The position numbers and the translations under genes were made by a program. Below are positions 23,274-25,320 of a DNA stretch of 25,320 nt, piece by piece. The stretch spans positions 1 to 25,320 of the forward strand of contig CALBCJ010000016.1 in the NCBI GenBank assembly GCA_937926975.1. Direction: 5' to 3'. Position 1 is the stretch's first letter; each line of letters opens with the position of its first letter. Source of the stretch: an uncultured Propionibacteriaceae bacterium. GTDB lineage: Bacteria > Actinomycetota > Actinomycetes > Propionibacteriales > Propionibacteriaceae. The notes beneath the pieces were generated by a model, which searched no databases, was not told the origin of the DNA, and was given only the letters and a program-made list of their open reading frames with translations.

Positions 23274-24077
23274 GTGGTGGAGGTGCTGCTGCTGGGTGCC
23301 GGGTCGGCCGACGGCTGGCCGAACCCGTGGTGCTCCGGGGCGTGCTGCACCGAGCGGGTGGCCGCTGGTGAGATCCGTACCCCCACCTCGGCGCTGATCG
23401 ACCGTACGGTGCTGGTCGACCCGGGCCCCGAGGCGGCCCGGCAGGCAGTCCGGTTCGGGGTGTCGCTGGCCGAGGTCCGCACGGTGCTCGTCACCCACGC
23501 CCACCACGACCACCTGGACCCGGCCTTCCTGCTGCACCGGACCTGGGGCGATGACCGGCCGCTGCGCCTGGTCGGGCCGGAGCCGGTGATCGCCGAGTGC
23601 CGCCCGTGGCTGGCTCCCGGCCAGCCGGTGGAGCTGGTCCCGGTGACCGCCGGCTCGGTCGTACAGCTCGGTGACTACGAGGTACGGGCGCTGCCGGCCG
23701 CCCACGAGGCCTTCGGCGAGGCCTGCCTGTACGTGGTGAGCCGCTCGGGCCAGAGCGTGCTGTGGGCGACCGACACCGGACCCTGGGCGCCCGGGGCCCG
23801 TGACCTGCTGGCCGGGACCCGGCTGGGCCTGGTCCTCCTGGAGGAGACCTTCGGCGACCGCGACGACCTGGCGGGCGCGCACCACCACGGACTGCGCAGC
23901 TTCGCCGAGGCCGTACGGCAGCTGCGCGACGGGGGAAGCCTGGCGCCGGGCGCCGAGGTGGTCGCGGTCCACCTCAGCCACCACAACCCGCCCCCGGCGC
24001 TGCTGGCGGAGTGGCTGGGCCGGCTCGGGGCGCGTCCCGGTGAGGACGGCGCCCGGTACCGCCTCTGTCTGGCCTAG
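23274..24077 (+). CDS. MBL-fold metallohydrolase, CobU-associated type
   Basis: This 267-residue protein has the metallo-beta-lactamase fold. The metal motif is THAHHDHLD (His75, His77, Asp79, His80), with later metal-site residues in ATDTG and LSHHNPP. The N-terminus GSADGWPNPWCSGACC holds a Cys pattern seen in PqqB-like members. From memory, this sequence type is the N-terminal domain of fused actinobacterial CobU proteins; here it stands alone and no CobU domain follows. A role in cobalamin or another cofactor is an inference. GTG at 23274 or the next GTG at 23277 could be the start; AAGGGGG precedes both. Confidence 0.85.
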   Translation: MVEVLLLGAGSADGWPNPWCSGACCTERVAAGEIRTPTSALIDRTVLVDPGPEAARQAVRFGVSLAEVRTVLVTHAHHDHLDPAFLLHRTWGDDRPLRLVGPEPVIAECRPWLAPGQPVELVPVTAGSVVQLGDYEVRALPAAHEAFGEACLYVVSRSGQSVLWATDTGPWAPGARDLLAGTRLGLVLLEETFGDRDDLAGAHHHGLRSFAEAVRQLRDGGSLAPGAEVVAVHLSHHNPPPALLAEWLGRLGARPGEDGARYRLCLA

Positions 24078-24169
24078 CCACGAGAAGCCGCCGGCCCCGC
24101 TGCCCTTTCTGTGACCCAGTTTCTTGCTGGTCTCTCCACAGACAAGTTCTCGGGAGGGGGTTGCGGCCT

Positions 24170-24200
24170 GTGTTAGAAGCAACCAGACTGTCTCTAACAC
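24170..24200. promoter_or_regulatory. Inverted repeat upstream of lipoprotein remnant
   Basis: GTGTTAGA (24170-24177) and TCTAACAC (24193-24200) are a perfect 8-bp inverted repeat with a 15-bp centre. It is more AT-rich than its surroundings and lies 15 bp before the decayed lipoprotein copy. It may be an operator or a hairpin in the leader; no such site precedes the intact copy. Confidence 0.45.
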
Positions 24201-24214
24201 TCCCGGGAGGCTCG

Positions 24215-24402
24215 ATGATGACCTGGCTCCGTTGTCTTGCTGGTGCTGGCTGCTGCTGTGCTGGCGGGCTTGGTGCAGGAGTACGAGCAGTCACGGGCAG
24301 GTGGCCCTGGTCGACGAGGCGACCGCGGTGTGGCAGCGGCGGCTCACCGAGGACCGCCGGCTCACACAGCCCCTGCTGGCCGGTGGCCGGCGGGTTCCCC
24401 TA
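24215..24402 (+). pseudogene. Decayed tandem duplicate of the downstream lipoprotein gene
   Basis: The DNA resembles the start and middle of the lipoprotein gene at 24424. The signal-peptide region aligns first (GATGATnnC through GCTGCTGTGCTGG). After that about 107 bp present in the intact gene are missing, then CAGGAGTAC resumes at 24276 (intact 24592). A further 2-bp loss falls around 24296. The following stretch encodes QVALVDEATAVW in a shifted frame, nearly identical to the intact protein. The 3' half of the gene is absent. It is best read as a truncated, frameshifted remnant of a tandem duplication. Confidence 0.8.
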
Positions 24403-24423
24403 CCACGTGTCTGAGGAGGTCCG

Positions 24424-25038
24424 ATGATCTGTCCCCGTCGTGTTGCTGGTGCCGTCCTGGCCGCTGCTGTGCTGGTGGGCTGCTCGGGGAGCCCGGCTGC
24501 TGCCCCGTCGCCTGAGCCTGAGTCGACGAGGTCGCCGACGTACAGGTGTGCGAGGCCGGACGGGTCGAGTAGTCCGACGCCGTGCACCCCGCAGGAGTAC
24601 CAGCAGTCGCGGGAGCAGGTGGCCCTGGTCGAGGAGGCGACCGCGGTGTGGCGGCGGCAGTTCGAGGAGGACCGCCGGCTCACTCTCGCCGGTGGGGTCG
24701 CCTCCCTGACCCCTACCCCGGAGATTGAGGCCACCATGGCCGACCCCGGCAAGAGCGCCGTCATGGAGGGCCTCAAGCAGATTCACGACCTGGGGATCAC
24801 GACCGTGAAGCTGGAGTACCGCCTCAAGACCCGCTGGGACCCCACCCCCATTCGCCAGGGTGCCGTGGTCACTCTTCAGGGCTGTCTCGACAACCGGGGC
24901 TCGATCTATATCGACCGCAACGGGAAGGACCTGGGTGACTCCGGAGTCGTCTTTCACCGGTGGGACTTCAAGCACGTCGACGGCAAGCTCAAGATGTACT
25001 TTACCGAGACTAGGGAAGTGCCCGAATGCCCCTTCTGA
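24424..25038 (+). CDS. Lipoprotein of unknown function
   Basis: This 204-residue secreted protein has a lipoprotein signal ending VLVGC, so Cys20 should be acylated and the protein held on the outer membrane face. Next comes a Ser/Pro-rich tether (about 21-55), a charged helix (EQVALVEEATAVWRRQFEEDRR, about 65-86), and a C-terminal mixed domain with a Cys pair (GCLDN and EVPEC) that could be a disulfide and whose strand pattern recalls NTF2-like small domains. I do not assign a family. GAGGAGGT lies 3 nt before the ATG. The gene overlaps the next secreted-protein start by 13 bp, and a broken duplicate sits just upstream. Confidence 0.82.
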   Translation: MICPRRVAGAVLAAAVLVGCSGSPAAAPSPEPESTRSPTYRCARPDGSSSPTPCTPQEYQQSREQVALVEEATAVWRRQFEEDRRLTLAGGVASLTPTPEIEATMADPGKSAVMEGLKQIHDLGITTVKLEYRLKTRWDPTPIRQGAVVTLQGCLDNRGSIYIDRNGKDLGDSGVVFHRWDFKHVDGKLKMYFTETREVPECPF

Positions 25039-25320
25039 CAAAAACCAAGTACCTCGTTCTGAGCGCCCTCTTCGTGCTCCCGTGGTTCTTTCTGCAGGCA
25101 CCCCCCGCACGAGCGGAGACTGAGTGCACGGAGAGGGTCACCAAGGTCGGGGGAGTCCCGATCGTTGTTCTTGTCTGCACCCAGAATGATTCCAAATCCA
25201 CCAGGACGACGACCACGACCGCGACGGCAACCGGCCAGGGACCTGCTCCGACAGCGCCGGAGACGATGTCGGCCAAGGACCGGATCTGCAGCGGCCTGGG
25301 TGAGCGCGGGGCCGAGGACA
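25026..25320 (+). CDS. Secreted protein, partial at window end
   Basis: An open frame of 98 codons runs off the right edge. It begins with a signal peptide (TKTK, then the core YLVLSALFVLPWFFL) and an AxA-type cleavage site, PARA before ETEC, around residue 30. After two cysteines (about residues 33 and 50) comes a Thr-rich stretch (TTTTTATATG, about 60-69), typical of a cell-wall-spanning or flexible linker. The ATG overlaps the end of the upstream lipoprotein gene by 13 bp, so translation is probably coupled. Function is unknown and the C-terminus is missing. Confidence 0.7.
   Translation, partial: MPLLTKTKYLVLSALFVLPWFFLQAPPARAETECTERVTKVGGVPIVVLVCTQNDSKSTRTTTTTATATGQGPAPTAPETMSAKDRICSGLGERGAED

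Overview
The window comes from a very GC-rich actinobacterium. The signs are strong G/C third-position bias, frequent GTG starts, a CydD and CydC fused into one polypeptide (common in actinobacteria), a TIGR04053-like radical SAM enzyme, and many -10 boxes of the form TANNNT lying only 6-7 nt from the start codon (leaderless transcripts). A member of the Propionibacteriales is plausible, but the sequence alone does not settle the genus. No rRNA, tRNA, CRISPR array, transposase or integrase was seen.

Layout, left to right. (1) 1-54 is one copy of a small hairpin repeat. (2) 58-4422 is a three-gene overlapping operon: a TetR repressor with a perfect 16-bp palindromic operator between its own -35 and -10, followed by the two halves of a heterodimeric ABC exporter. 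(3) 4415-4553 is a spacer with a 28-bp direct duplication and two DnaA-box-like sequences. (4) 4607-7231 holds a polytopic membrane protein with a Gly/Pro/Gln/Tyr repeat tail and a stand-alone dihydroorotase (pyrC). (5) 7385-15262 is the cytochrome bd locus: cydA and cydB, then two opposite-strand genes (a HAD-fold phosphatase and a 119-residue protein of unknown function), then a fused cydDC. The CydD and CydC halves are joined by a linker built from a 78-bp tandem repeat, and the last codons and stop of cydDC lie inside the second copy of the hairpin repeat. (6) 15451-17349 is a divergent TetR / GH13 alpha-amylase-like pair. (7) 17381-18523 is a radical SAM/SPASM enzyme on the minus strand.

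From about 18.6 kb the window is accessory in character: a small membrane-protein gene broken by one frameshift, a minus-strand lipoprotein, and a two-gene operon encoding a 186-residue protein and a 370-residue helical protein with a WTG (WXG-type) motif. These are followed by a thiamine-binding (MTH1187-type) / GNAT / metallo-beta-lactamase-fold operon. The window ends with a lipoprotein gene preceded by a decayed duplicate of itself, overlapping the start of a secreted protein that runs off the edge.

How the genes work together: cydAB encode the bd-type quinol oxidase and cydDC the thiol/heme-linked exporter needed for its assembly, so the two minus-strand genes between them are the clearest positional anomaly. 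The TetR-ABC block looks like a self-regulated efflux unit. The candidates I consider most worth following are the structured repeat with compensated stem changes, the cydDC linker minisatellite, the HAD/119-aa cassette inside the cyd locus, and the WTG-protein operon with its neighbouring lipoproteins.
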